DNA of 64,000 bases from Valencia hispanica (lineage: Eukaryota > Chordata > Actinopteri > Cyprinodontiformes > Valenciidae): positions 41,810,001 to 41,874,000 of the forward strand of contig OY747704.1 of assembly GCA_963556495.2 (NCBI GenBank), read 5' to 3'. This document shows, in pieces, positions 54,801 to 64,000 of this stretch. The first letter of the stretch is position 1, and each line of letters starts with the position of its first letter. Under the pieces are notes generated by a model. The model did not search any database, was not told the DNA's origin, and worked only from the letters and a program-made list of their open reading frames with translations. A program made the translations under genes and the position numbers.

Positions 54801-57800
54801 ATGAATTGTTGGGGTTTTTCTTTCCTGATGTTATGGACACGGAGACGGAAAATTAAGGAGAAGAAAGAAGGAAGATGAAGAAGAGAGGTAGGAAACAAAA
54901 AGTCAAGAGAGAGGATGAGTTGAAAATACAAGAGTGGAAGGGGAACAAAGAAAACACAGGAAGACATTGAAGTCTGCCTCCATACCCACAGGACGGCAGA
55001 GAGAGGGGGAAAACAAAACACGAAAAAGGAACATCGACAAAACAAACCAAACATTGTGAACTAAGAATTACACAACCACATCACACAAAAATAGATATAA
55101 AAATACAACAATGTCACATTAAAACTCATGGTACCGATTAATCAAGCTCTAGTAATGATAACCTCAGCCCAAGAATATATCCTTAAACACCAGAGACCCC
55201 ACATCTATGTGTGTGTGTTAGCATGCTGGTGCATATAAGGTTTCTCCATGAGAGTGTTCGATAGTTGGTGTGAGCAAATTATTATCTTACCACTTGGGGG
55301 CCAGTCATACAGCAGTGAAATGTTATTCCCAGTCAGTTCTTATAGATGAAATAAGTAAAAAAAATGGAGACTCAGAAATCACAGCCTAAGTATGTATGCT
55401 GTGCTAATGCAGAAGAACACTGCGAATCCCACATGCTTGATTCTAAGACACGTGTGTGACATCAGCTGTTAACTGTTCACTCTCACGGTAAATTTATTTT
55501 GTGTTTCTGTTTTTACAGAGACAGATTTGGTCGGGCTGTTCAGGATCGGGTGACTACGTGGAGCTGTTGGGAGGAAACGGGGTGGACACCTCCAAGATGT
55601 TTCCTGTAGCGGACCTGTGTTTCTCCCTCAGTGGGCTCGGTATGTCTGCTCCTCCATCCGTTTGCAGCCTTTTAAACAGAACTGTTTCAGGTCACATCAC
55701 CACCATAATGGCAGTATGTTATGCTGTGATTTTTAACAAAAGCTTGCTGTTTGTTTCGTCTGAAACAGAATAATTACATTTCAGCTTCCTGTTTTTGTAC
55801 CACTGTCATAAAACACTATTAGGTCAGCAGGGAGCAATGCTTTTAAACTGCCAGACTATGCTGCAAATGAATCCTTCAAAATTATAACATCCCACATGAC
55901 GAAAGCTAAAATATTTGCGATGCAAATTAGACATTTTCTCCCATTTTGCATAACAAAAGCACAAATTTATTCTCCTCTTTGCTGAACAACAAATCCAAAG
56001 TAGGCCCTTTGTTGTAATGGGCTCTGAAATCTTTCTTTGTGAATCAGTATGATCAAAGAGGTACTGTTAGTCTAAGTTTTACACAGCTTGTAGAAGCCAC
56101 TTAAAGTTTACAGCAAGACTGAAAGAATAAAACATTAAATCGTTGTTGTTTTAGAATTTTTTATATATATTTTAAGTTTAATATTTTAGTGTTTTCTTGC
56201 AATAAGTAGAATTATCTTGAACTGATGAAAGATTTTCCCCCAATTCTTTTCTCTAACATGATGTAACAGATGGTTTGTTTCCTCAAAGAAATAAGACAAA
56301 TCCTACATAAATTTGACATTTTCATGCAAAGTATTACTTCTGCTAGGACTAGCAGGTGCTAGGATGAGGTATTTATTCGTCAGACATGAGCAATCTTCAA
56401 CCAGCACAAGTTCACTGAATGATTGTTGGGTACAATTGTACTCACACCTCAAGCCTGCGCATAATTGATGGATTATAAAACAGAGTTAAAAAAATTTTTT
56501 TTAGGTAATCTACAATAATATCTTAAAGTCTTGTGATGATTATTTTGCTTTCATTTAAAAAAAAATCTCATGAGAATAGAAATGTGAATTAACTGTTTTT
56601 ATATATTTGGCTGTCTAAGATGATTGTTTTATTCATTTATTCCAAAACTTTGCACTACTACGACCCTGGATAATAAACAAGTTTTTAGATATGCTGATCA
56701 ATATAACTTACTTTTCACTTTATTAAGTAAGGAATTGGGACCCACTTTGTCTCCAGAACCTCCTCAATTTGCTACGCCTAAGATTTATCCAGGTTGCAGG
56801 GACACTTCTCAGAGATTTTGTACATATTGACAAGATAGCATCACAGAGCTGCTATTGATTTGTCAATATCTCCACTGGGAACCTCCCATATCACCATACC
56901 CTAAAGGTGGATTGAGAGCTGGTGACAGAGCAAAAATTGTCATATTCATAAATCCATTTTGAGATTATTTGACCTGTGTGACATAATGCATCATCCTGCT
57001 TGAATTAGCCACCAGAAGATGGGTACAGTGTGGTCACAAAGGGATGATCATAATCAGCAACAATAATTAGGTTGAATGTTGCCCCTAAAATATGCTCATA
57101 TTGTACTAAGACGCCAAATGTGTGCCAAGTAAATATCCTCTACACCATTACATATGACGTTACATTCCCGCCCAAAACCCGAGGAGAGTATTAAGCAATC
57201 ACAATAGCACATATATTAATTGAGAGAGTGCATAACTCTGATTGCGGCCACATTTCCATTTATTTGCAGGCTCATGAAAGCAGCATGGTGAGTGGTAAAA
57301 CACGTTCCCTCCACCCATTTCATATTGAAACATGTTACATGTTCCTACATGTTAGTACAGTATAGTATTAGTTCAATGTACAGTATCTGTAAAATTTGGT
57401 TAAAGGGACGGATCATTCTACAATCTGCTACATCACAAATTGCTTTAGAAATGGCATTCTGTGATTATTAATGTTTGATGTTGTTCTTAGGTTTTGAGAA
57501 ATGTCTCTTCAGGGCTTAACTTGGAGATCTCTGTTGATTAAAAAATAAATAATACAAATGTAGAACGCATCTGCAGTGTGGAAGAACAAGTGTATCCTGA
57601 TACCAAAATTGTTGGACGGTTTTCCTATCATCTGTACTTGATTACAGGGTTTACTCGTACATGTTTTTAATGCAATCTGCTTTGTGAATCCAGTACACAA
57701 AATGGGACCAGAACAGTTGTGAAAAATGGAAGAGCACCCCACCCCCCCTACCCCATCGAGTTTACAGTTCTGACCTGACAACAGTTACATCAGAAGCAGT

Positions 57801-58448
57801 CTTCTACTGTTAATGCTTATATATAGTGTTCTCGGGAGTCTGTACCTTGATTATAACGAGTTGTAATTTGAGCCACTGTTGCTTTTCTTTATCTTCCACC
57901 AGTCTCCCTAATCATCTCTGACCTCTGACTTAAAAACTAGGTCACACAACTGCTACTCGCCGGATACTTTTTCTTTCTTGGACCATTCTCTGCAAAACTA
58001 AGAGATGGCTGTGCATGAAATTAACAGGTCAACAGTTTCTGAAATATTCTGATCAGCCTGTTTGTCACCAACAACCATGCCATATTTAAAGTTGCCTAAA
58101 TCTCCTTTCTTCCCCATTCTGATGCTCAGTTTGAACTTCAGCATCCTGCACAAAATTGTTGCAATTTGATTGGCTTTTTAGTTGTATATTTTATCCAAGT
58201 AATTAGACACCTCTATGAAACCATGGGGGATGGAGTTTTTCTGTATAAATTCAGTATTTTTTTTCCTCTGTGTTTTTCTCTTTGGCTCTTCAGCCCAGAT
58301 GAAGATTGTTTGTGATAACTCTGTGGTGAGGCTGGTCTCCAGTGGGAACTACATTAACCGTGTTACCTTCCAATACCGACTACTGGATCAAAATGAGATT
58401 CCCAAAACCCAAGACAACAGTCTGGAAAACTTCTGCTCTGTTGAATGA
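48176..58448 (+). CDS. crhbp: Corticotropin-releasing hormone binding protein, seven coding exons
   Basis: Exons 48176-48256, 48372-48459, 49818-49975, 50773-50983, 51890-52044, 55519-55639 and 58294-58448 join to 322 residues, the same length as human CRHBP, and human also has seven exons. The product is a secreted glycoprotein that binds CRH/urocortin and limits receptor access. Residues 1 to about 22 form a signal peptide (hydrophobic LFICLISLFSG). Ten cysteines follow: RCLDM, ACAAF, DCSAG, DYCSS, PCNIM, NCSFS, GCSGSG, LCFSL, VCDNS and FCSVE. These match the family's five consecutive disulfides. NCS in RQNCSFS is the conserved N-glycosylation site. Strong family blocks include FDGWVLKGEKFPSS, SSQNVAMIFFRVH and YVELLGG. 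All introns are GT-AG with matching phases. It has the same orientation as otp, about 26 kb upstream. Confidence 0.97.
48372..48459 (+). CDS. crhbp: crhbp coding exon 2
   Basis: After TTTCGCAG; encodes DNEASDGLYSLISLAQKRES then EDFIFRRPL plus one base of an arginine codon. Donor GTAAGA at 48460. Confidence 0.95.
49247..49293. repeat. Poly(A)-(TA)n tract in crhbp intron 2
   Basis: About 30 A residues followed by about 8 TA units. No retroposon body is recognised next to it. Confidence 0.9.
49818..49975 (+). CDS. crhbp: crhbp coding exon 3
   Basis: Starts with GA, which completes AGA (Arg), then CLDMLATEGYFTFVASRPQL and on to GGDFLK-type GDFIK. The donor is AAG/GTTGTT, which lacks the usual A/G at +3 and G at +5. 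The frame to exon 4 (IFDGW) supports it. Confidence 0.92.
50773..50983 (+). CDS. crhbp: crhbp coding exon 4
   Basis: After CTGTAG; encodes IFDGWVLKGEKFPSSNDHPL through VKKVHNPF plus one base of a proline codon. Donor GTGAGT. Confidence 0.96.
51443..51527. repeat. (TA)n microsatellite in crhbp intron 4
   Basis: About 42 TA units. Confidence 0.95.
51796..51869. repeat. (CT)n-(GT)n microsatellite before crhbp exon 5
   Basis: About 30 CT units followed by about 7 GT units, ending 20 bp before exon 5. Open frames of repeated Ser-Leu or Arg-Glu are artefacts. Confidence 0.95.
51890..52044 (+). CDS. crhbp: crhbp coding exon 5
   Basis: Starts with CC, which completes the split proline, then CNIMSQSPEGSFTMVMPHQ, the N-glycosylation site NCS and SIIYPVEIQLTDLSLGDA. 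Acceptor TGTGCAAAG, donor GTAAGA. Confidence 0.95.
52045..55518 (+). other. crhbp: crhbp intron 5
   Basis: A 3.5-kb intron. Apart from a dispersed repeat at 53280-53430 I see no gene or mobile element in it. Several short open frames have no domains. Confidence 0.8.
53280..53430. repeat. Dispersed teleost repeat, ends in 'CCTTGGCGGAGGTAA'
   Basis: The phrases 'CATCAAAATCTGTCAATAAT', 'CTAACAGACAAACAAACAAA' and 'ACATAATCTCCTTGGCGGAG' are typical of a common fish interspersed repeat. I cannot assign the family with certainty. The fragment lies inside crhbp intron 5. Confidence 0.65.
55519..55639 (+). CDS. crhbp: crhbp coding exon 6
   Basis: After TTTTACAG; encodes RQIWSGCSGSGDYVELLGGN through CFSLSGL plus one base of alanine. 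Donor GTATGT. Confidence 0.96.
55640..58293 (+). other. crhbp: crhbp intron 6
   Basis: A 2.65-kb intron with no recognised gene or named repeat. It ends in a strong pyrimidine tract and CTCTTCAG. Confidence 0.85.
58294..58448 (+). CDS. crhbp: crhbp coding exon 7
   Basis: Starts with CC, which completes alanine, then QMKIVCDNSVVRLVSSGNYI, NRVTFQYRLL and the C-terminus ending FCSVE. Stop TGA at 58446-58448. Confidence 0.96.
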
Positions 58449-58865
58449 AATGCACAACCACAGAAGAAAATACAACTGTGAGCTTTCCAGAAGACAATCA
58501 CAAGGTTATCCAGCTTCTCTATGAAAAACACATCTTGTGCAAACAACTGTACTGTTTTAACTCATACTGTCAGTAAATAATTGGCATTGTATTTCCAAAT
58601 GTTTTAGTTAGTGATGTAATCATGCTTGCTTTGATAATGAGCTATTTATTCCGATATATTGCATTTTCTTTATAAGTTGAATGACGCTGGATTTTATTGT
58701 TTGATATTGAGTAATTTAACAAGCTGTGTAACATATTTACAGGTAGAAACTTTCCGATTGGTTGGTCTCAGTTAGCAATGGCTGCAGTATTTTTATATTT
58801 TTCTCATTTTTTCTGTTTTTATTGGACTGACAATTTGAGAATAAATATGACTTGCATGATAAAGC
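58449..58865 (+). terminator. crhbp: crhbp 3' UTR with poly(A) signal
   Basis: AATAAA at 58840-58845, followed by a T-rich/GT-rich stretch (58868-58895), as expected downstream of a cleavage site. This gives a 3' UTR of about 410 bp. Confidence 0.8.
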
Positions 58866-59058
58866 ACTTTTTTATTGTTTTGCTTTTGTGAGTCAGTGTT
58901 ATGAGAAGAACAGAAATGGGGAGTAAAAAAATAAGCAAGTAAACTAATCAGAATATAAAATCAAAGAAAAGAAAAGAAAATAACAAAATACATTAAGTTC
59001 TGATTTATAAAGAGAGCTAAATATGTCACACCTTTAATAGCCATCCATCCATTACCTA

Positions 59059-60664
59059 CAGTGGCTTGCAAAAGTATTTGGCCCCCTTGAACTTTTCCAC
59101 ATTTTGTCACATTACAGCCACAGTCGTGAATCAATTTTATTGGAATTCCACATGAAAGACCAATACAAAGTGGTGTACACTTGAGAAGTGGAACGAAAAT
59201 CATACATGATTCCAAACATTTTTTACAAATAAATAACTGAAAAGTGGGGTGTGCGTAATTATTCAGCCCCCTGAGTCAATACTTTGCAGAACCACCTTTT
59301 GTTGCAATTCCAGTTGCCAGTCTTTTAGGGGATGTCTCTACCAGCTTTGCACATCTAGAGACTGAAATTCTTGCCCATTCTTCTTTGCAAAACAGGTCCA
59401 GCTCAGTCAGATTAGATGGACAGCGTTTGCAAACAGCAACTTTCAGATCTTGCCACAGATTCTCGATTGGATTTAGATCTGGACTTTGACTGGGCCATTC
59501 TAACACATGGATATGTTTTGTTTTAAACCATTCCATTGTTGCCCTGGCTTTATGTTTAGGGTCGTTGTCCTTCTGGAAGGTGAACCGCCGCCCCAGTCTC
59601 AAGTCTTTTGCAGACTCCAAGAGGTTTTCTTCCAAGATTGTCCTGTATTTGGCTCCATCCATCTTCCCATCAACTCTGACCAGCTTCCCTGTCCCTGCTG
59701 AAGAGAAGCACCCCCAGAGCATGATGCTGCCACCACCATATTTGACAATGGGGATGGTGTGTTCAGAGCGATGTGCAGTGTTAGTTTTCCGCCACACATA
59801 GCGTTTTGCATTTTGGCCAAAAAGTTCCATTTTGGTCTCATCTGACCAGAGCACCTTCTTCCACATGTTTGCTGTGTCCCCCACATGGCTTGTGGCAAAC
59901 TGCAAACGGGACTTCTTATGGTTTTCTTTTAACAATGGCTTTCTTCTTGCCACTCTTCCATAAAGGCCAACTTTGTGCAGTGCAGGACTAATAGTTGTCC
60001 TATGGACAGATTCCCCCACCTGAGCTGTAGATCTCTGCAGCTCGTCCAGAGTCACCATGGGCCTTTTGGCTGCATTTCTGATCAGCGCTCTCCTTGTTCG
60101 GCCTGTGAGTTTAGGTGGACGGCCTTGTCTTGGTAGGTTTACAGTTGTGCCATACTCCTTCCATTTCTGAATGATCGCTTGAACAGTGCTCCGTGGGATG
60201 TTCAAGGCTTGGGAAATCTTTTTGTAGCCTAAGTCTGCTTTAAATTTCTCAATAAATTTATCTCTGACCTGTCTGGTGTGTTCTTTGGACTTCATGGTGT
60301 TGTTGCTCCCAGCATTCTCTTAGACAACCTCTGAGGCCGTCACAGGGCAGCTGTATTTGCACTGACATTAGATTACACACAGGTGCACTCTATTTAGTCA
60401 TTAGCACTCATCAGACAATGTCTATGGGCAACTGGCTGCACTCAGACCAAAGGGGGCTGAATAATTACGCACACCCCACTTTTCAGTTATTTATTTGTAA
60501 AAAATGTTTGGAATCATGTATGATTTTCATTCCACTTCTCACGTGTACACCACCTTGTATTGGTCTTTCACGGGGAATTCCAATAAAATTGATTCATGTT
60601 TGTGGCTGTAATGTGACAAAATGTGGAAAAGTTCAAGGGGGCCGAATACTTTTGCCATCCACTG
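59059..60664 (-). mobile_element. Tc1-like DNA transposon, apparently complete
   Basis: A 1606-bp element running from CAGTGGCTTGCAAAAGTATT on the left to the matching AATACTTTTGCCATCCACTG on the right. It is flanked by TA at 59057-59058 and 60665-60666. The inverted repeats are about 213 bp (59059-59272 and 60452-60664) and closely similar along their length, typical of the long IR/DR group of fish Tc1. It carries one uninterrupted transposase on the minus strand. It sits about 200 bp downstream of the crhbp poly(A) signal. Confidence 0.95.
59276..60295 (-). CDS. Tc1 transposase, full-length open frame
   Basis: 339 residues without stops, matching the usual ~340 of fish Tc1 transposases. 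The enzyme cuts out and reinserts the element at TA sites. The N-terminal paired-like DNA-binding region (about 1-110) contains ALNIPRSTVQAIIQKW and a GRPPKL linker motif. The catalytic DD34E residues are visible at D152 (LWSDETK), D243 (QKDNDPKHKA) and E278 (SPDLNPIENLW). The glycine-rich box KYGGGSIMLWGCF is at about 185-197. The frame starts MKSKEHTRQVRDKF, the family's usual start, and ends AKGGS-type TKGGSAKY. It may be active or only recently inactivated; some unusual residues (for example SPALHKV) could weaken it. Not a host gene. Confidence 0.95.
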   Translation of the reverse strand: MKSKEHTRQVRDKFIEKFKADLGYKKISQALNIPRSTVQAIIQKWKEYGTTVNLPRQGRPPKLTGRTRRALIRNAAKRPMVTLDELQRSTAQVGESVHRTTISPALHKVGLYGRVARRKPLLKENHKKSRLQFATSHVGDTANMWKKVLWSDETKMELFGQNAKRYVWRKTNTAHRSEHTIPIVKYGGGSIMLWGCFSSAGTGKLVRVDGKMDGAKYRTILEENLLESAKDLRLGRRFTFQKDNDPKHKARATMEWFKTKHIHVLEWPSQSPDLNPIENLWQDLKVAVCKRCPSNLTELDLFCKEEWARISVSRCAKLVETSPKRLATGIATKGGSAKY

Positions 60665-60767
60665 TATACCAGGCAGGGTTGTAGGGTGGCTGGTGCCTAT
60701 CTGCAGCATTCATTGGGCGAGAGGTGGAGTACACCCTGGACAGGTCGCCAGTCCATCACTTAATAGC

Positions 60768-61452
60768 ATTGCATAAAAATGTCAAAAGGTTAAAATGCAA
60801 ATCGGATCTCCAATTTCATGCAAACAGATCATTAGTCAAATTCTTGGATCAAAAGCTGCATTAAACAACAATGCTTTGTGCTCTGATTTTAAAAAGCCTA
60901 TAGTTTCTACACACCACTGGAGACAAATGCTAATCCTTAGTCACAAAACTTTCTTTATGTTTCTTTTTCTATGTGACCTCTTATAGTGGAATTAGCTCTA
61001 TTATAGCTTTAGGTCAGGAAAAAACATTGTTTTTGTTGTTGCTGCTCAACATTTTTAAACGGGTGTGGGAACTTACATCTTTCTGAACAGCAAGAAATCA
61101 ATGCATCCCATGACATTTATCACACCGTTCACCTCTCTTATAAAAAATACCAATAATTTTAGTGAATAACCCTATTTAACATTTGAAAATGTTTCTGGGT
61201 TTATTATTTCTGTTTGGACCCAACCATTTATCCTGAAATACCAGCATGTGACGGTTTCCTGTGGCAAATTAACAAACATACTTTTATGTTTTTATAGGAT
61301 TGGAAGTATTTTGATTGCTGAAGAAAGATTCAGTTTTCGATCTGAGCGACTGATATTTGGTGGATCCATGTTTGATGTGATCATACACTGTGAGACAATC
61401 TACTTCTAAAAATATCATCACTGATTCATATTTTAGTGTGGGTAACTCAAAC
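60768..61452. other. Intergenic spacer, nothing recognised
   Basis: AT-rich sequence between the retroposon/Tc1 nest and a MITE-like element. No exon found. Confidence 0.45.
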
Positions 61453-61453
61453 T

Positions 61454-61968
61454 CAAAGTGGCTATATGCAACTTGTTCCCCAAAATAAAAATAACAATAG
61501 CCTTTTTATTTGACCATTTATGACTCAAACATCTCCTGATGAGCATACTGACACCTTGTCAGCTCACAGTGGGTGCACCTATAAGCCTGTATCCAATTTT
61601 TTAATTTTCTGTCGGGTCGGATTTTCCCGCGCTGTCTGCAGATGTGATGTCAAGCGCGTTCAGGTTAAATGTTTCAGATCACTCTGCCACCACCGCTAAT
61701 CAGCTATTAGCCTACACTCGCAAGCAGTTCAACGGATTGTGCGAATACACAGAATAGACCCAGGACAACGTTGACACCAACAGTAACTCCACATAAGATT
61801 AAAAAAGTTAAACCCCTGACAAGTGCCCGAAAAAGATTGAAGATTGAGAGCGACCGGTATAGGAGCTGGTGCTGCGAGAGGGAGCAGAAAGGAAGAGCAG
61901 TTCTGTTTTTTGGCCACAGGTGTCAGTCACGAGTTTAAATTTCAGAAAATTGCATATAGCCCCTTTAA
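61454..61968. mobile_element. MITE-like non-autonomous DNA element
   Basis: Left end AAAGTGGCTATATGCAACTT (61455 on) and right end AAATTGCATATAGCCCCTTT (to about 61967) are inverted repeats with one to three mismatches over 20 bp. The interior of about 470 bp has a G+C-rich middle, with no transposase. Target duplications are not clear, so the superfamily is uncertain (hAT-like is possible). Confidence 0.7.
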
Positions 61969-62129
61969 GAAATTTTTTTGTTTGTTAAACTATTACATTG
62001 CAACAAAGAAGAGGCAGATATCTTCAACATCAATATAAATTGAAGCACATGTCGAAAATGGGCTTTCATAGTTTTTCACGCCTTTTCTGGTTCAGTGTCT
62101 GACTCTCTTCAGAGTATTTTGAGGGTTCT

Positions 62130-64000
62130 CAATTCAATTCAATTCAAAAATACTTTATTGATCCCAGAGGGAAATTAAGTGTTGGTATAGCTCATATAAT
62201 TAATTCTTTAAGGAGGTGTTGTAGATGATGATGGCTGTGGGCAGGAAGGATTTCCTGTAGCGGTCTGTATTGCACCGAAACTGAAGAAGCCTCCGACTGA
62301 AGACACTCTATGACTGTATGACTGTCTCATGAAGAGGATGCTGAGGGTTGTCCATAATTTTTTTGATTTTATGAAGAATCCTTCTTTGCATTATCATCTC
62401 CAGATTTTCCACAGTTGTCCCCAGAACAGAACCAGCCTTCTTTATCCGGTTGTTGAGCCTATTTGAATCGCTGGCTCTGATGCTGCTACCCCAACAGATG
62501 ATGGCTGAAGAGATTACACTCTCCACAACAGACTTGTAGAAGATCTCCAGCATCTTGCTGCAAACCTTGAGGGACCTAAGCTTCCTCAAGAAGTACAGTC
62601 TGCTCTGTCCCTTCTTGTAGACGGTTTCACTGTTGCTCCTCCAGTCCAGTCTGTTGTCAAGGTGAACTCCGAGGTATTTATACTCCTCAACCACCTCCAC
62701 TTCTTCTCCCATGATGGAAACATTTTTTGACTTATCCCTGTTTCTTCTGAAATCTACAATCATCTCATTTGTTTTGTTCCCATTCAAGGTGAGACGATTG
62801 TTTCCACACCATGTCACAAAGCGGTCCACCAGCTCTCTGTATTCAGCTTCTTGTCCATCTCTGATACACCCGACAATTGCAGAGTCATCTGAGAATTTCT
62901 GCAGATGACTGGTCTCTGATTTGTACTGGAAGTCTGAGGTGTACAGAGTGAAAAGGAATGGTGAGAGTACGGTCCCCTGTGGTCCTCCTGTGCTGCTGAC
63001 CACCTGGTTTGACACACAATTCTTCAGTCTCACAAATTGTGGTCTGTTGGTCAGGTAGTCATTGATCCCGGCGATTGTTGAGGGGTCCACCTGGGTCTTC
63101 AAGAGTTTCTGACAAAGCAAATAAGGCTGAAATGTGTTAAATGCACTGGAGAAATCAAAGAACATGATCCTCACAGTGCTGCCTGCTTTGTCCAGAGGAC
63201 AGCGGGTTGGTTGAAGTAGGTGGATGATGGCATCTTCAACTCCAACTCCACAGCGATAAGCAAATTGCAGTGGGTCCTGATACGTTCTTGTTTGCTTACT
63301 CAGGGGTGCCAACAGGAGTCTCTCCAGGACCTTCGTGATGTGGGATGTCAGGGCAACGGGTCTATAGTCATTGATGACTTATGGGTGAGTTCTTTTGGGT
63401 ACTGGAGTAAGGCAGGATGTCTTCCACAACACTGGAACCTTCTCCTGAGTTAGGCTAAGGTTGAAGAGGTGCTGCAGAATCCCAAAGAGCTGCTCTGCAC
63501 AGGCCTTCAGGACTCTGGGGCTGACACCATCTGAACCTGCAGCCTTGTTCCGGTTCAGTTTCTCCAGCTGCCTCTTCACCTGACTTTTGGAGACAGACAA
63601 GTGGGAGGGGGAGGCAAAGGGGGTAGCAGCATCTCCTGACTTGGTTTAAGTCAAACTTGTGGAATTAGAAGAGTCCGTGGCTGAGGTGAAGGATACAACA
63701 TCCGAGGTGTAACAGAAAAGCTGTTGATCAGAGGAGAGTGGGATGTCTGTTTGGCTGGGAACAGGAGAGGAGGATGCTTAGCTAGTTCCTGAACTGAACC
63801 TGTTGAAGAATATGTTCAGTTCATTGGCTCGGTCCAGATTTCCATCTATCCAATCCTTCCTGTCCTTTAAACCTGTGATCTTTCTCATTCCTGACCAGAC
63901 ATCTCGGATATTGTTCCTCTGTAGTTTGATCTGCAGCTTCTTCCTGTATGCCTCCTTGCTGTCTCTGATCTTGACCTTAAGTTGCTTCTGTATACTCCTC
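62130..64000 (-). mobile_element. Rex1-like LINE, continues past the window edge
   Basis: The minus strand encodes a Rex1/Babar-type ORF2 in pieces. 62308-63312 carries the RT core (DFSSAFNTFQPYLL, GGPQGTVLSPFLF, then FSDD where FADD/YADD is usual, then EYKYLGVHLDNRLDW and YKSVVESVISSAIICWG). 63379-63600 carries the segment just before it (QLEKLNRNKAAGSDGVSPRV). Upstream coding (for example NELNIFFNRF on minus near 63815) runs off the window. A stop at 63379-63381 and a frame break before 63312, plus the changed catalytic box, show it is inactive. The 3' tail at 62130 has repeated AATTC units and 'TACTTTATTGATCCCAGAGG'. The endonuclease domain lies outside the window. Confidence 0.88.

Larger units (their letters stand above)
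59042..60759 (-). mobile_element. Old retroposon fragment split by Tc1, with 8-bp TSD
   Basis: The left piece (59042-59058: CATCCATCCATT...) and right piece (60665-60759: 'GGTGGCTGGTGCCTATCTGC', 'GGGCGAGAGGTGGAGTACAC', 'CCTGGACAGGTCGCCAGTCC') read through as one copy of a common fish repeat, the same family as 4660-5010. It is flanked by exact TTAATAGC duplications at 59034-59041 and 60760-60767. The Tc1 at 59059-60664 interrupts it, so it is the older insertion. Confidence 0.85.

Overview
This window looks like teleost fish nuclear DNA. It is AT-rich, has spliced vertebrate genes with GT-AG introns, and carries many simple repeats (GATA, CATC, GA/CT, TA, AATAT) plus the transposon mix usual in teleosts: L2-like and Rex1-like LINEs, many Tc1 relics, one intact Tc1 and a hAT-like element. 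I identify only two host protein-coding genes, both on the + strand and both apparently complete.

The first, at 18564-22044, is orthopedia (otp), a paired-class homeobox gene with three coding exons, an OAR tail and a short polyglutamine run. The second, at 48176-58448, is corticotropin-releasing hormone binding protein (crhbp), with seven coding exons, a signal peptide, ten cysteines in the predicted mature protein, a TATA box and a poly(A) signal. Otp is known to be needed for hypothalamic neuroendocrine neurons, including CRH neurons, and CRHBP binds CRH, so the two neighbours belong to the same stress axis. I see no other gene in the roughly 25 kb between them.

Layout: 1-18300 is non-coding DNA upstream of otp, with candidate conserved/regulatory blocks, a short perfect hairpin, an L2-like LINE (8.1-10.1 kb), Tc1 relics (10.5 and 14.3 kb) and two pentanucleotide arrays in opposite orientation (13.0 and 16.6 kb). 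18.3-22.8 kb is otp. 22.8-48.1 kb is intergenic. It holds decayed Tc1 copies (22.8, 25.2, 27.3, 31.5 and 32.0 kb), a small retroposon insertion with a 9-bp duplication, and two closely similar L2-like LINEs in opposite orientation (35.1-38.0 and 39.5-43.1 kb). The second of these LINEs sits inside a hAT-like element with long inverted ends and a near-perfect 8-bp target duplication. A third decayed LINE lies at 44.2-45.2 kb. 48.1-58.86 kb is crhbp. 58.9-64.0 kb is mobile DNA: an intact-looking Tc1 with DD34E residues and ~213-bp inverted repeats, nested in an older retroposon that keeps its own 8-bp duplication; a MITE-like element at 61.45-61.97 kb; and a Rex1-like LINE running off the right edge.

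I found no convincing undescribed molecular system. The most informative observations are the clean nested-insertion histories, the candidate autonomous Tc1, the large inverted LINE pair, the otp polyglutamine tract, two unusual splice signals in crhbp, and non-coding blocks around otp that look like candidate enhancers. Conservation calls are inference from sequence appearance only; no alignment was run.
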